A model generated the notes under the pieces. The model searched no databases. It was not told the DNA's origin and was given only the letters and a program-made list of their open reading frames with translations. From contig JAMKCF010000007.1 of assembly GCA_023634235.1 (NCBI GenBank), positions 20,342,592 to 20,406,591 on the forward strand: a stretch of DNA of 64,000 nt. The letters run 5' to 3'. Position numbers and translations under genes: made by a program. Source of the stretch: Pisaster brevispinus (taxonomy: Eukaryota; Echinodermata; Asteroidea; Forcipulatida; Asteriidae). Shown here in pieces: positions 33,960-46,961 of the stretch (positions are counted from its first letter, which is position 1; the number at the start of each line of letters is the position of its first letter).

Positions 33960-35719
33960 AAAGCAAGGCAGAAAAACAAACATACAAATTTAATGAACTG
34001 AGTGTCTTTTGGGTTTTTTTTTCTCAAAGATATAATAGCTGGGATATTCAAAAGTTAAAGACAATTAACAGTTCAAAAGCCAAGAACACAGGAGTGTTTC
34101 GAAAAGTGTAAAGTGACTTTAACTCTCTACATTGTACACTGTGCACTTTCAGAGGGTTTCAAAAACAGCTCAATGGACCTAATGCGTTGACGTAATCATG
34201 CCGCCATCTTAAAGAGGTCAAACAATGATGAAACAATGCAGAGGCACATCTTTAAACCTGTGGTGACAGGATGGGCCAAGGAGCAACATCCTTTTTCACC
34301 TCTATCAGAGGGCGACATACTCAAATGACATGATGTGCATAGGGTCTATTGATCCAATTCACCGGACGTCATCGTCACAATAATCTTGGTTTGCACCATT
34401 TTGGGAGTTAATGTCTCGTGTGTTATACAGTGTAGTGCAAATTTTAGGGGACCCTCACCTGTTGACTCCCAAATGATGAGCGTGGCACAGCCACACCATG
34501 TGACATGCATGCAAGGGGTCAATATTAACAAAAGTTAGCTCTCATTTGTCCTGTGTACAGTTCCTGATATTGACAGTGACAGAGGTATCTAATTATTTAA
34601 CCTTTAAAAATGACAGATGTGACGAAGGCAAAGTAATCCCTGGGAAAAAAAAGCTAATAATAGTAGAACAAAAGAGCCAGACATCACAACAGCAGCCATG
34701 AAACTTAAACATGGCCTACAGTTATACGCATTTATAGTGTGAGGAATTAGGTTATTGGCTTCATTTCAGAATGTATTGATTATGTATCTAATCATTATTT
34801 TGTCAAATATTTATCAGCCTTGGGGAGGATTTGTCTAAATCTGACATATTCTGTGGGTTTTTAAATGATAGCTCAATACAATTGCCCTGAACTTGACATA
34901 TATTGGTGTTAAATAAAATCTCTCTTATCGTGATTATATTACCTCCAATTTTGAGCGCATCACAGATAAACATATAAACCTGTGGTTTCTGCTACAAGAA
35001 GGTGAGTGTTGTTATGAGAACAGAATGACATATTTATGGCCTATAACTTCAACCGATTTATAAATAACAAGTCTTTATGATGTGAGTTTTACGGGAGTAG
35101 CCTATGGGTAATGGAAATTTACATTTTACACTGTGCTTAGCTTTAAACTGTAAAGCTGTAATTTGCCAAAGCCAAGGTTTCCAGTTTAATACCTCTCGGA
35201 TGATTCTGTAAAAGTTTAACTTCTCCATCGGCTAATTGCCATTAGTGCCAAGTGTGACTCTTTGTGAAAACATAAAAACAATTTTACCTACATTTACGCT
35301 CTTCTGTTGCATTATTGAGATATACCCCTTCCTGTATCAATGATTTAAGCGTGTGATTTTGTTTCTTTCACTTATCAAAGCAATGTATACCAAAAAAAAA
35401 TTCAAAAGATGTTCGAATATTTGCAAGACTCACACCTTCTTTCAGGATAGTTTCTGATACTTGATGAAATGTATCAAAAATTAACATGAATTTGCAGTGG
35501 GACATTTCCATGGTTACTCCTATTACATTAGTAAATCTGGGTTTATGAATTTATTTAAGTGATTGATGGTGTTGAAATTTGCAAATTTCACAACACTAGA
35601 GAATCTTTAAAAGAAAACCACAGAGTTCTGATAACTATGATCAATGAAATATGACTCAAAGTGATTCAAGCAAGAATCTGATTATCTATGAGATCAATTA
35701 ACTTTATCATTATTGTCAG
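33960..35719. other. Gene-free stretch before the MYND array
   Basis: No supported gene. An imperfect palindrome at 35567-35596 (gtgttg aaatttgcaaattt ca caacac, with a two-base bulge) lies about 200 bp before the gene A start and could be a protein-binding site. Otherwise AT-rich. Confidence 0.5.
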
Positions 35720-35726
35720 TATAAAG
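35720..35726 (+). promoter_or_regulatory. TATA-like box upstream of MYND gene A
   Basis: tataaag 58 bp before the gene A start codon would place a start site near 35750 and a short unspliced leader. Alternatively, ttaaacag at 35766-35773 may be the acceptor of a 5'UTR intron, as in genes B-E. Confidence 0.35.
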
Positions 35727-35777
35727 ATCCACTTGCAGCAATTTTCATTGGCATTTATCAACTCTTAAACAGGGATA

Positions 35778-38125
35778 ATGGATGTGAAGCGAGGACATTG
35801 CTGGCGCTGTGAGAAGCTTCTCCCTAAACATAAAGTGTGTTGTGTTCATTGCTCAATGGCGGAGTATTGCTCAACGTTATGTCAAGACACAGATAGAGTA
35901 AGACACAGTTCTGTGGAGTGTTTGATGTTCGGTCCAAAGATGTGCAATAATTGTGGCTACAAAGGAAATACGACACAGGTAAAACAATCAACAATCAACA
36001 ACTTGAAAACCTGAATGCATCCTGGTTGGTTTTTAAAAACATTTCTTCCTCTTCAGGAAGGATAATAATTAAAAATAAGCAAATTACTCCAAATATATAT
36101 GAAATGTTCTGTGTCAATCATAGTTAGCCAACAAAAAAAATCAACAAAAATACAACTAACAACTTATAAAAAAAAAACAGATAAAAGAAAGAGATATGGC
36201 AACATTGACCTGGTCAAGAACAACTTTTTGACAATAGGAAGCATAAATAAAATAACTAGTTGGTGTGTTACAACAACAAGAAATTAATCTCTTCTGGGAA
36301 GAAGTGTTGGTATGAAAAAATGAATTGAGATAATGCTCGGTGATGACATTTTAAACAACAAGCTTGCTCATCTTCAGGAATAAAGGTCATCCAGCAAACA
36401 TTTATCAATGTTTAAATCAATTCTCTAAGAAAAAGGGGGTTATGTCTAATTTGGGAATGTTTGTCTTTTCAGTGTGATGGATGTAACGAGGTATGGTACT
36501 GCAGACAACGTTGTAAGCAGCTTGATTTAAAAGACCACAAACCATTCTGTGACAAAGTCAAAGCTTCCATCAAGTCACTGGCAACTGACCTTACTCTGAT
36601 TAGACCTAAGTTAAGACTTGACGATACGCATTATTATTTTGGGAATACTATGGCTAAGGATTTCCTTCAACTTGACAACAACGAGTGGTCTGAAATGGAA
36701 AACAAAAGAGATATTGGGTTGGCGAGGGATTATCATATTTTGTCAGCTGGTTGCGGAGACTTACGCAACACTGTCTTGACTGTTGCTTCCCTTCCTGCAA
36801 GGTACAAGGGAAGTCTTTACATCACTCTCAATGACTTTGATCCTTTTGTCATGGCAAGGAATGTCTTGTTTCTCTATATGTTGGTTCGGTTTGCAGACAC
36901 TGAGGGAATTGAGAGCAGTCTGACTACCATCTGGTACTCAGTCCACATTACAAAGAAAGAGTATGACCTGATCAAGACCAGCTTGGATGAGCTCATTCAG
37001 ATGACCCCTCAGAGTCTCTTCAACAACACAAAAGGATTGGTGAGTGTCCTGGGTACAGATCTGATGTCTCTTTGTCAAGTTTGGTTGGGATGGAAATCTT
37101 TGGAGTGTCAACGAGAAAAGAGATCCTCAATAAATCTAAGACGGCAAAGAGCAGACTCCTTAAGGTCTAAGAAGGTGAAGCACGGACACATCATCTATCT
37201 TAGTCATTTGACCCTAAATGACAAACAAGTGATGGAGAACTGGTTTAAGCATGGATTGTTTACTCCAACCGAGACAACAGATCGTGACTTGCCATTTGAT
37301 AACCCAACACTGACAGGTCAAAAAGCTCCTGCAGGTATAAAGAAATTGGTTCCCAAAGATAGCACAATATTCTACTGTATTGGAGTAGACTCATTTCCTT
37401 TTGTAGCATGGGATTGCTTGAGAGTGAGAGAGTCCATGACCAGACCCTACCCATCCCCGATGGTGATGTACCACAACTACATCACAAAACTCCTAGAGAA
37501 AGTCAAAAGTTTCATCCAGCAAGGAAGACTGTACATCCAAGTTTCTCTTGCTAACAGTCTAGACTTTCCTTCAATTCATAAGTCTCTTAAGATGTCAAAC
37601 TATGACCGCATCTTCACATCCAATCTTGCTGACTATATTGGTTTTGCAAAGCTTCTGCATACCTTCAAGCTGCTGCTGAATTTCACCAACAGCTTCTCTG
37701 CTCTCATCACTGAGACAATGAATTGGTTCAAACTCATCCCTGAAGCTGATCTTGAAAAGCTTCAGGAAACCCCAGAGATATGGAAATGCTATGCAGCATA
37801 CTTTCAAGATATACCCCAACTGACCCGTGACCTTCCAACGACCTTTGACACTGGCTTCAACAGCCTGAGAGAGTATTACAACAATACATCTTGCTTCCTG
37901 GGATATCTGAGAGCAGATATCATGGCAGGTGAACATGGGACAGAGCCACTTCAAAATGTTCCCTCATTAAAAACAACGATGGCGTACCATGGAATGAGAA
38001 TGCGGGATTTTTGCAAGAAGCAAAACAAAGTTGTCCCGTTTCAGTACCGTGTGAATGCAAGAGATCTTAACATGATGATTGGTTGCAACAGAGCAGTTGA
38101 GTGGTGTCTATCACTTACTGATTAA
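35778..38125 (+). CDS. MYND gene A: double MYND zinc finger / DUF4470-like protein, 617 aa
   Basis: Exon 1 35778-35978 (67 codons), intron with gt...cttttcag, exon 2 36473-38125 (550 codons and TAA). Finger 1 ligands: C8, C11, C22, C25, C31, C35, H43, C48. Finger 2 ligands: C56, C59 (exon 1) and C68, C71, C77, C81, H89, C93 (exon 2). Next come YYFGN, a glycine-rich GCGDLRN and LNDFDP, characteristic of DUF4470, a domain shared with the dynein assembly factor DNAAF3 and resembling the SAM-binding part of methyltransferases. Activity is unknown. MYND fingers usually bind proline-rich partners. A is the most diverged paralogue: its linker and last 180 residues differ from B-D, yet the DUF4470 core is nearly identical at DNA level. 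An aataaa overlaps the stop codon. Confidence 0.88.
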
Positions 38126-38159
38126 TAAAAAAGGGGGAAGTTCGCATGACTTAATATCA

Positions 38160-38405
38160 GGGTGTGGGTTGTGACTTGGTTATCGGGGTGTGGGTTGTGA
38201 CTGGGTTATAGGGATGTGGGTTGTGACTGGGTTATCGGGGTGTGGGTTGTGACTGGGTTATCGGGGTGTGGGTTGTGACTAGGTTATTGGGGTGTGGGTT
38301 GTGACTGGGTTATGGGGGTGTGGGTTGTGACTGGGTTATCGGGGTGTGGGTTGTGACTGGGTTATCGGGGTGTGGGTTGTGACTGGGTTATCAGAGTGTG
38401 GGTTG
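38160..38405 (+). repeat. Minisatellite, 26-bp unit, 9 full copies plus a partial
   Basis: Nine units approximating gggtgtgggttgtgactggg plus ttatcg (38160-38393), then a partial unit gagtgtgggttg that runs directly into gaatcccgg of a SINE head. The array starts 34 bp after the gene A stop codon, so it lies in or just after its 3' UTR. Confidence 0.92.
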
Positions 38406-38570
38406 AATCCCGGTCATGGCACTCGGGCAAGACATCAAACTATAATTGCTTATCATAAACCAGGAGTAAATGGGTACCTGCAGTGCAATGCTAGAGGTTG
38501 TTGATGTGAATAATCTGTGTGCCAATTTGGTTGCCGGTGTGGTGCTGCAAATTATTAGGGCCTAATGAAT
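38398..38570 (+). repeat. SINE copy (second tRNA-like family)
   Basis: B-box-like ggttgaatcccgg, then catggcactcgggcaagaca, ctataattgctta, and a body with gggtacctgcagtgcaatgc and gtgccggtgtggtgctgc-like sequence. Related to the minus-strand fragment at 28.43-28.53 kb. Confidence 0.5.
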
Positions 38571-40784
38571 AGGGGTTAACCTCTTGCATAACAGCGCCCT
38601 CACTGAGGTCAAAGGAAGACCTCTCATTGGCTGAGACTGAGAGTTGTGAGTGGCCATATATATATTTCCATTCTTTGGCCTCAGTGATGGGGGCTAATGC
38701 AACGGGTCTTTTAAATGGCTATCAAGATTGTTACCAAAGAAAAATATTGAGTGTCTGATGGGAGACCATACAGATCATCAAAAACCTTCTACGAGAGGCA
38801 ACATCATTTAACCCTTACGTCAGCTTCAGGAAATTACAGATTGTCAGAGAACTATAAAGTTTGTCTAAGTTGCCAATTAACTTCCCTCATTTTGCTGTTC
38901 TCATATTTAAATTAGTATCAGACAAGATGAAGAAAAAGAAATATTGACCTTGGTTTTAACTCACTTGTACACTTATAAAGGTGTATATTACAGTGTTGCA
39001 CATTTGGTTTTTGGAAACATATATTCTATCCACAACTCTTCAATAAGTACGCCATACAACCAACCTGTGATTGTATCAAAATAGGTGATTAGTTTTATTT
39101 AAATCAACAACAACAAAATATATCTACATATTTTTTCAGGATCTTTTGTGCAAATTTATATACATGCTTATTTTGATTGTGGCAATCGAAAAACGCAGTG
39201 GTGACTAAAGAGTCTTCCAATGCTACTTCCTGGACTCAACAGTTTTTCAGGTAGAAATATTTCTCTGGATTGGTACTGGTATGAACTTTATCATCAGTGG
39301 GCTTTCCGATTGAAATCAATTGTTAATCAGAGTTAATCAATTTCTTATTTGAAAAAAAACCCCTCAAAAAACCCCAAAACAATTCTGTCAGCCTACTCTG
39401 TCTTTAACAAAACTTTGGTGTATTTTAGTTTTTGATTGTTTGATGTTAATATCGCTATTCAGTTTCATAACTACAATGTGTTTAACTATAATCCATTTTC
39501 TGAATTGAATTAAATACCAAAGGTCATTACTAGATGAACTGGTCCTTTGCATATGAATCCTGTATGCAATCATGAACAAACACTTGATAGTGTACTTCAC
39601 ATCTCGGGACTTCCCCTCACAATGCAACTACTTTTATCCATTTTTAAAAGTGTTGTTCACACCTGACAACACTTTTTTGTCTGTACTTGGCCGTGGCAGT
39701 AAGTCAGATTAAGGTCTATTCTTTGCAGCACTGCAAGATAACGTTTAATCTAGACGGAGACGGAGCACATCAGACAGCTCATGTAGGATCCCTCTGTGGA
39801 TTTACTCCAAAGAACTACCGTTACTGAATAATTTAAAGGGTGAGTGTCTACCAATCTAAATATTGATTTTGGGTGTACAGTTCGTTACGAAGTGCCCTAT
39901 CTTTAAAAAATTGTTTTTTATACAAGCTATTAATATAATCGTTCATGTTAACACATTCGGCAGGCTTCAGTACCTAATACGCAATAGTTTCGTAACTACA
40001 CAAATAAGTTTTAACAACGTATCACTAGGTTTTCCACTTTGTGTTCCCACGAAGTGGCATATCATAACCCGGCACTTCACTTACGACACACCTAAGTACT
40101 ATATCACAGTTCCAAACTTGCATGTTTGACTTTTGCGTTTTCCCGAAGTGACCTATCTGTCAGATCTATTGAAGCATAGTGTTTCCAATAAGTGACCTAT
40201 CACAATATGTCTCAATATGCTTTGATTTGTACATGGCGCTGTGTGGCAAAACACTTTTTTGTTTTCCCTTCATTTTCATGAATTGACGTATGTGTTTAGG
40301 AATTAATTGTTCATTAAAATAGTTGCAAGAATGAAAACACACTGACAGTATGGCACGAAAGAAGAAGTCAGCTTTATTTTTGTCTTAAAATATAGAGAAA
40401 CAAAATTGTGAGCAGACTCTGCAACAGCAGTTTGAAAAATAATGCAACTTCAATCGTGATTTTCTCCAAACACATATTTTTTTGCTGTGGACCATGTAGA
40501 TCACTTCGCGGGACCAGCGACAAACTTTTAAGGTTTTTGCAACACCTTGGGAAAACACAGTTACTGCCATATCTGGGGTTTTTTTTAAAGTAGCTTTGAT
40601 ATAAAAGTTGATGTAAACAGTGTTCAATTATCAAAGAAATAGGGCAAAATAAGTTTTTAGTTCTGAATACACCAGCTAACAGATGTGGCAAGTTCTAAAT
40701 AAATTTTTAAAAGAACAACAAAACAAAACAAACATTATTTGATTTATTTATTATTTTCTGTTTTATTTTCTCTTTGGTTCTTAG
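38571..40784. other. Gene-free stretch between genes A and B
   Basis: AT-rich non-coding DNA. The last ~100 bp (around ccagctaacagatgtggcaa at 40673) resemble the end of the 5'UTR introns of genes C and D, so a B leader exon should lie in this interval. A donor-like gtgagt at 39841 is one candidate, with weak support. Confidence 0.5.
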
Positions 40785-40792
40785 AAACAAAC

Positions 40793-43052
40793 ATGGATGT
40801 TCAGCGTGGACATTGCTGGCACTGTGAAGTTCAACTGGAACAGACAATTCAATGTCCTGATTGCAAGATGGCGGTGTATTGTAGCTCTATTTGTGAAAGC
40901 AGAGACAGACTTAGACATAGGAGTAAAGAGTGCCCGTTATTTGGAGCAAGATCATGCAACAAATGCAATGCAAAGAGTAAAATGAAAGAGGTAAATTGTA
41001 TGTCTGCTTCTTCAAGTAGCCCTACTTTGGGGGGGGGGCAATTTTTCGGACTTAAAATTCCAATTTATATTTTTGTCAGCAAAAGCCCATTCATGTAGTT
41101 TTCCCCATCAGAAACAAATGATACAGATAAGGTTTATCATTTGCATACCCAAAATCCAACTAAACTTTGAAGTAGGTACCGTACATTGCATTAACATTTG
41201 ATTTGTTTTTTTACTATCACTAGCATGTTTCATATTGTACACCTTTTTGCATGTTTTGTGCCAATCTCAGAATCAGTAATAATCTAATTTGTAAAAATAA
41301 AGTAATTCTATTTAATCATTCATTATTGCTTTTCAGTGTGGAGGTTGCAACCATGCATGGTACTGTAACCAGGAGTGTCAAAAAAGTGATTGGGCCAATC
41401 ATAAGGAGTCATGCAACAAAACAAAGGCAGATATATCAACAGCAGCATTTAAACTAAGAGACAAACATCGGCAATTACATGCGCTACAGTTTAAATTGCA
41501 ATTAAACAGACTTGATGATTTCCCTTATTATTTTGGAAACTGCATTGCTAAAGACTTCTTGGATCTTAACAACAATGAATGGTCTGATGGGTCAATTAAG
41601 AAAGCTGACTTGAACAGAGACTATCATATTTTGTCAGCTGGTTGCGGAGACTTACGCAACACTGTTTTGACTGTTGCTTCCCTTCCTACCAGGTACCAGG
41701 GAAGTCTTTACATCACTCTCAATGACTTTGATCCTTTTGTCATGGCAAGGAATGTCTTGTTTCTCTATATGTTGGTTCGGTTTGCAGACACTGAGGGAAT
41801 AGAAAGCAGTCTGACTACCATCTGGTACTCAGTCCACATTACAAAGAAAGAGTATAACCTAATCAAGACCAGCTTGGATGAGCTCATTCAGATGAACCCT
41901 CAAAGTCTCCAAGAGGTCACTCAAGGGTTGGTCAAAGTTCAAGATAAAGATCTTGCAGTCATGAGTCAAGTTTGGGACAAATGGAGATCACTAGAATGCC
42001 ATCGAGAGAAACCGTCCTCAATAAATCTCAGAAAACAAAGAAAAACAGCCTTTGAGAAATTTAAACAACAGCACGGGGAGAACAGGAATTTGTTTTATAC
42101 CAATCCTTTTCATTCATTCGTTAATAAACAGCAAACTGAAAAATGGTTTGACCATGGGTTGTTCCTCCCCAAAGACACAGAACAAAGAACAATGTCATTT
42201 GATAACCCAACACTAACAGGGCGTGAAGCTCAGGCAGATCGAGGTAATGAAAACAAAATAAGTCAGTACCTTCCATGGAGCCCAAACCATTTTGCATTTG
42301 TGTACTGCATCCGTCCAGATATACATCCCTTTGCCGTGTGGGATTGCTTGAGAGTGAGGGAGTCTGAGACCAGACCCTGCTCATCCCTGATGGTGATGTA
42401 CCATAACTACATCACAAAACTCCTCCAGAAAGTCAACAGTTTCATCCAGCAAGGAAGACTTCACATCCAAATTTCACTGGCCAACTGTCTAAACTTTCCT
42501 TCCATACATAAGTCTCTTAAGATGTCAAACTACGATCGCATCTTCACATCTAATCTCAGTGACTACATCGGGTTTGCGACGCTATTACTAAATTTCAAAA
42601 TGCTTCTTAATTCAAGTAACCACTCCTCGGTAATTGTTACCGAGACAATGAACTGGGCAGATTATCTACCTCAGGCTCTCTGTAAAATTGGAACCAGAGA
42701 ATGTAAATCATGCCTTGCATTATACTGTCTTGACACAGGCAGGGAACCTGTCAACGTTTTGCAGAATTTTAACATTGAATATCACCTCCTCATGGACTAC
42801 TTTGATAATGCCCCTTCCTTTATTGCATATCTGCGTGCACAAATCATGGCAGGGGGTTTCGGGGTACAACCATTGACTAAGGTGCCATCATTTGGTGAAG
42901 TGATGAAGTACAACGGTCTGCAAATGCGTGACTTTCGTAAGAAGCTGAATCAGCTTGTCCCATTTCAGTATCGAGTCAATGCTCGTGACTTGACCTTGGT
43001 AAGTCCAGATGACAGAGCAGTGGAGTGGTATCTACCAAATACCGATGGCTAA
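40793..43052 (+). CDS. MYND gene B: double MYND zinc finger / DUF4470-like protein, 637 aa
   Basis: Exon 1 40793-40990 (66 codons), exon 2 41337-43052 (571 codons and TAA); donor gtaaat, acceptor ttttcag, phase 0. A strong acceptor (ggttcttag) ends at 40784, eight bases before the ATG, so a 5'UTR intron is likely. Finger 1: C8, C11, C21, C24, C30, C34, H42, C47. Finger 2: C55, C58 / C67, C70, C76, C80, H88, C92, split by the intron. DUF4470-like motifs: YYFGN at 130-134, GCGDLR at 168-173, LNDFDP at 194-199. After a charged linker (about 300-350) comes a conserved C-terminal half with FDNPTLTGRE, VYCIRPD, MVMYHNYITK and RVNARDL. The function is not known for this family; nuclear or cytosolic protein-interaction roles are inference. 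No signal peptide or membrane segment is seen. Confidence 0.92.
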
Positions 43053-43101
43053 ATCTTAAGCAAGAGAAGTTTGAGATTAAGAGAATCAAAGAGCGTAAAG
43101 A

Positions 43102-43200
43102 GGTTTTAAATTAGTGATTTAAACTCGCTGAGGTCTGGTTCTTCATAATTTTACCAAAACAAAGTCCCAATAAAATTATCAAGAACCAGGCCTAAGCATA
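43102..43200 (+). repeat. Degenerate hairpin element downstream of gene B, with poly(A) signal
   Basis: Decayed relative of the 121-bp hairpins at 46962 and 53901: ggttttaaattagtg, gaggtctggttctt, then ttatcaagaaccaggcct. An aataaa (43169-43174) lies in the position of the loop region, about 117 bp after the gene B stop, and could serve as its poly(A) signal. Confidence 0.5.
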
Positions 43201-45524
43201 ATACTGAATCGTTTGGACATAAACAATCACTGGTGACCGCATTGTTTGACCACTCAAGTGTGAATCACACATTCTTACACAACAGAAAGCTTTGGTTCAA
43301 AGGCCATTTTTACAAACTCTATTATCTTCTGATTTTACAGCAAATAAACAAGTTCTTACTGATTAAATTCCACTTCATATGATCCAAAAATCACTGAGAT
43401 CGGCCAATAAATACCAAAGAACTTTGTTTTACCATCATTGGAAAGATATGACCTTTCTCTTTCTATTGACGGGAAGCTTGGGTATGGAGGGTGAACATGG
43501 AAATAACTAAAGCTTTGATACGAATGGCCTTAGTGCTCAGGTTTGAAAGTTTTTTTGGTGTAAGCTTGAGCGACTAAAGTCGCCAATGGTAAGGAAGAGA
43601 GGGTATGAGTGCAGTCGACTAAAGTCGCCTATGGTAAGGAAAGGGTTGAACCACTAGTTTATAACCCATTCAACACACTTTGATTTCTATTCATATATAC
43701 CTTTCCCTTAAAAACATCCAAAACCCTGTAAAAATTGAGAACAAATTTGACAGTTTAGCCTCAGCTCACCTTGAATTTCTATACTGAGTAGCTCATCGCG
43801 CAAGTTTCGAACTTGTGCGCCACCAATACGACCTACCAACTTAAATAGGGCTGTGGACTTTGCACACCCTGTACAATCATCTGATAGCACCCTCTTTTGA
43901 TTCAACAAGGTCAAGTCATGTTTAAATCATTTTCCACTTATTTTTTTATAAAGACATTTAACATCATTCTCTTTTGATTTTGTTGGAGAAGAGCGGAATC
44001 ATTCTCAAAATGTACTGTAATTAAAGTGAAGCTTGGCTAATTATTTTCCTATATTTTCCTAGTCGTAAAGTTCATGTGATGAAATACAATCAATAAGCAG
44101 TATTGTAATAAAACATTCATATAATTTATTACTAGCCATATCAGAAAGAGCGTTTTGGGGCACAAATCTTGTAGTCCATGAGCCAGCCACACTTGCCGGT
44201 ACCAACGCGAGGAACTAATTCTAATATAACTTTTATTGTTACAAATTATCCAAAACTGACCATCAACTATGATAGTCTTTCCAAAAAATTAGATCAGCAT
44301 CAGTTTTCAAAAGATTTTCACCATAAAAATTATGAAATCTCTTAGCCTCTTCCACAGTTGTTTAGCCAACAGCCGTTTTGTTTGTGACATGTTTTTAAGC
44401 CTATGTATTTACAAGGACGGTGAATAATTCAGTGCTGTACCTCAAACAGCCGATGTATGTATTTGTCACTTGGCAAGCATGGCAACCATGTCAACGATGT
44501 TGTCAAATTGTTGCTGTACTTTCTACAATAAAGTCATCAAGAAGAGGTACTAATTGGGGGAGATTACATTTTGCTGAAAAGGAGCTTTATACTTTAGACA
44601 AAGTTGTGGTGCAGGTTCCCCCTCTTTTGCTTACGATAAATGGCTTTGAGGTGTTGATGTATTGAAGCCTGCAGTGCTGTTGTTTATTAATGTTTAACGA
44701 TCATGATATTCATACTTAAATGTAGTACTATGAAATTGCTAAGTTTTAGCTTTTTTTACATTGTTGTTTCCCTGTAAATAGAAACCTGTTAAACTGTATG
44801 TACAAAGACTGTTGATCATTGTTTTGGATATTTAAAACATCACTTGTGAAACTTTGGCCATTTTGATTACAAATGTTTTCGGGTTCAGCTCTTGTGAAAA
44901 TAACTGAAGTGGCTATGTGTGCATACATGAACAGCCTTGGAATAATCATCTGAGGATTTACACAAGTGCAAAATTAAAAAACATTCCTGTTCCATCAAGT
45001 TTTAATTTTTTCCCACATATTAGGGGGCCTAATGTAAACAAATAAAGAGAACTGAAACTAGTTTTTGTTGAGTAACAAGTGCAAACTTCCATTTCTTTCA
45101 TTGTCACAACCAGTATCCCACAACACACACAAAAAAATTAAAACAATTAAAAAACACATTGCAAGACAACCAGTAAAAAGTGGCTGAGTGAACAAACTAC
45201 AAGAAAGAAACCAAAATCCATTACAAACCCATCTTCTGTGGTAAAAGCAGTCATGCAAAACGTTGCAAAAGTTGCTAAATGAAGACCATCAGAGCATACT
45301 GATCGAAACATTGAGTCGTTAACCACCGGTTCTTTTCAGAACCTACACTGCTCAAAAAAGATTTTAACATGGTGTTACCGCAAACCTCACTTAGTTAAAT
45401 GAAAAATGTTTTTAAAATATTAGCCATCACTTCCTGCGAATTAGTAGCTGCTGAAGCTCACTATCACAAGACCCGTTACAGAGGCTACACGCAAGACAGA
45501 CCAATGTGTCTCCACTTGTAACGC
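43201..45524. other. Gene-free stretch between genes B and C
   Basis: Non-coding. At 43645-43840 there is a partial, inverted relative of the 46.85-46.97 kb repeat region (complement shares gaggcttaactgtcagattt-like, ttgttctcaa and gtgttgaattgg blocks). Just before it, gactaaagtcgcc and atggtaaggaa occur twice (43571 and 43620). Small open frames here have no support. Confidence 0.5.
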
Positions 45525-45722
45525 AGAGTCAATGAATTTAACTCTTCTCCAATGGTGTCCCATCCCTTTAAACATTTTGTTGTCATTGCAGTGCTATGAA
45601 GTAATTAGTCATACATGAACATACATATGTTGAATGAACTTAGTTCCTTATTTTAGATGTAAGTTACACACATGCACTCAAGCTTGTGTGTAAGTAAATG
45701 TTTTATTTGGAAAATATTTAAA

Positions 45723-46525
45723 GGAATAGTTGTTAGAATATGTAATAAGAATGCATCATGTATCATGAAAATAAAAGATGGAAAAGCTGAAAATATACAT
45801 TGCAGCTATTGAGTTCTTTTATGTGACAATTGATAACCCAACACTAACAGGGCGTGAAGCTAAGCCAGATACAGGTTTTAAAAAAGTAATGTGGCACATT
45901 AAACAGGAACCAAACGATTTTGACTTTGTGTACTGCATTCGCCCAGATTTACATCCCTTTGCAGTGTGGGACTGCTTAAGAGTGAAAGATTCTCAGACCG
46001 AACCCATTTCATCGCCGATGGTGATGTACCACAACTACATCACAAAACTCCTACAGAAAGTCAAACATCTCATTCAGCAAAAAAGACTTCACATCCAAGT
46101 TACACTGGCTGACAGTGCGAACTTTCCTTCCAAACATCCTGAGATGTTAAACTACGACCGCATCTTCACATCTAATCTCAGTGACTATATCGGGATTGCC
46201 AAGCTGTTACAAAATTTCAAAATGCTTCTTAATTCAAGTAACCACTCCTCGGTAATTGTTACCGAGACAATGAACTGGGCAGAAAATCTACCTAAGACTT
46301 TCTATATATTTGGAGAAAGAGAAATAGATTCATGCTATAAATCATACTGTCTGGACCCAAAGAGGAGTGAATCTGACAAAAAACTAAAGTCAGAGATTAC
46401 AGATCAATCCATCGTGGAATAGTTGTAAGAATATGTAATAAGATTGCATTATGTATCATGAAAATAAAAGATTGAAAAGCTGAAAATATACATTGCAGCT
46501 ATTGAGTTCTTCAATGTGACAATTG
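45723..46525 (+). repeat. ~105-bp direct repeats bracketing the gene fragment
   Basis: Copy 1 (45723-45832) and copy 2 (46416-46525) both run from ggaatagttgt.agaatatg through aaaatatacattgcagctat to gtgacaattg. The equivalent region of the second segmental duplication (53365-53475) has this sequence only once, without the gene fragment. Confidence 0.85.
45832..46422 (+). pseudogene. Internal fragment of a MYND/DUF4470 paralogue
   Basis: About 590 bp equivalent to roughly 50310-50900 of gene C: it begins at DNPTLTGRE and ends at DQSIVE, where a TAG comes from the flanking repeat. The frame is intact throughout (VYCIRPDLHPF, MVMYHNYITK, NYDRIFTSNLSDY, TETMNW), but both zinc fingers, the GCGDLRN region and the C-terminal RVNARDL part are missing. 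It has no splice acceptor of its own at the left junction. The open frame extends left into repeat DNA to 45778. It is closest to gene C in the last 250 bp. It is a gene fragment, probably not functional. Confidence 0.85.
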
Positions 46526-46961
46526 TGCCATTACATCTTGTTCACCAAAAGAGTATAAGCATATTCAAATAACATTCAAAAATAACTGGGACAGAAATCT
46601 ATTCTGATTGGTTGAGAGGACATCATGTGGCCATGTTTAAACGTGTGAAACAAACACAGTCAGAAGTGTTTAAACATAGACTGGGGATTTTTGGTCAAAA
46701 GAGGGCGGTATCAGGTGATTGCGCAGAGCGCAAATTTAACAACCTAACTTAAGTTGGTACAAAGGTCACATTATTTCGAGCAATTTTGAAAACTGCATGC
46801 GACTGTTTGAAACTTAAACTTGCGCAATAAGGTACTCCTCATTCAACACAGTAAATTTGAGCTGAGGCTTAACTGTCAGATTTGTTCTCAACTTTTACAG
46901 TGTTTTTGGATATTTTTAAAGGAAAAGGTGTTAATGAATGGTAATCAAAATGTGTTGAATT

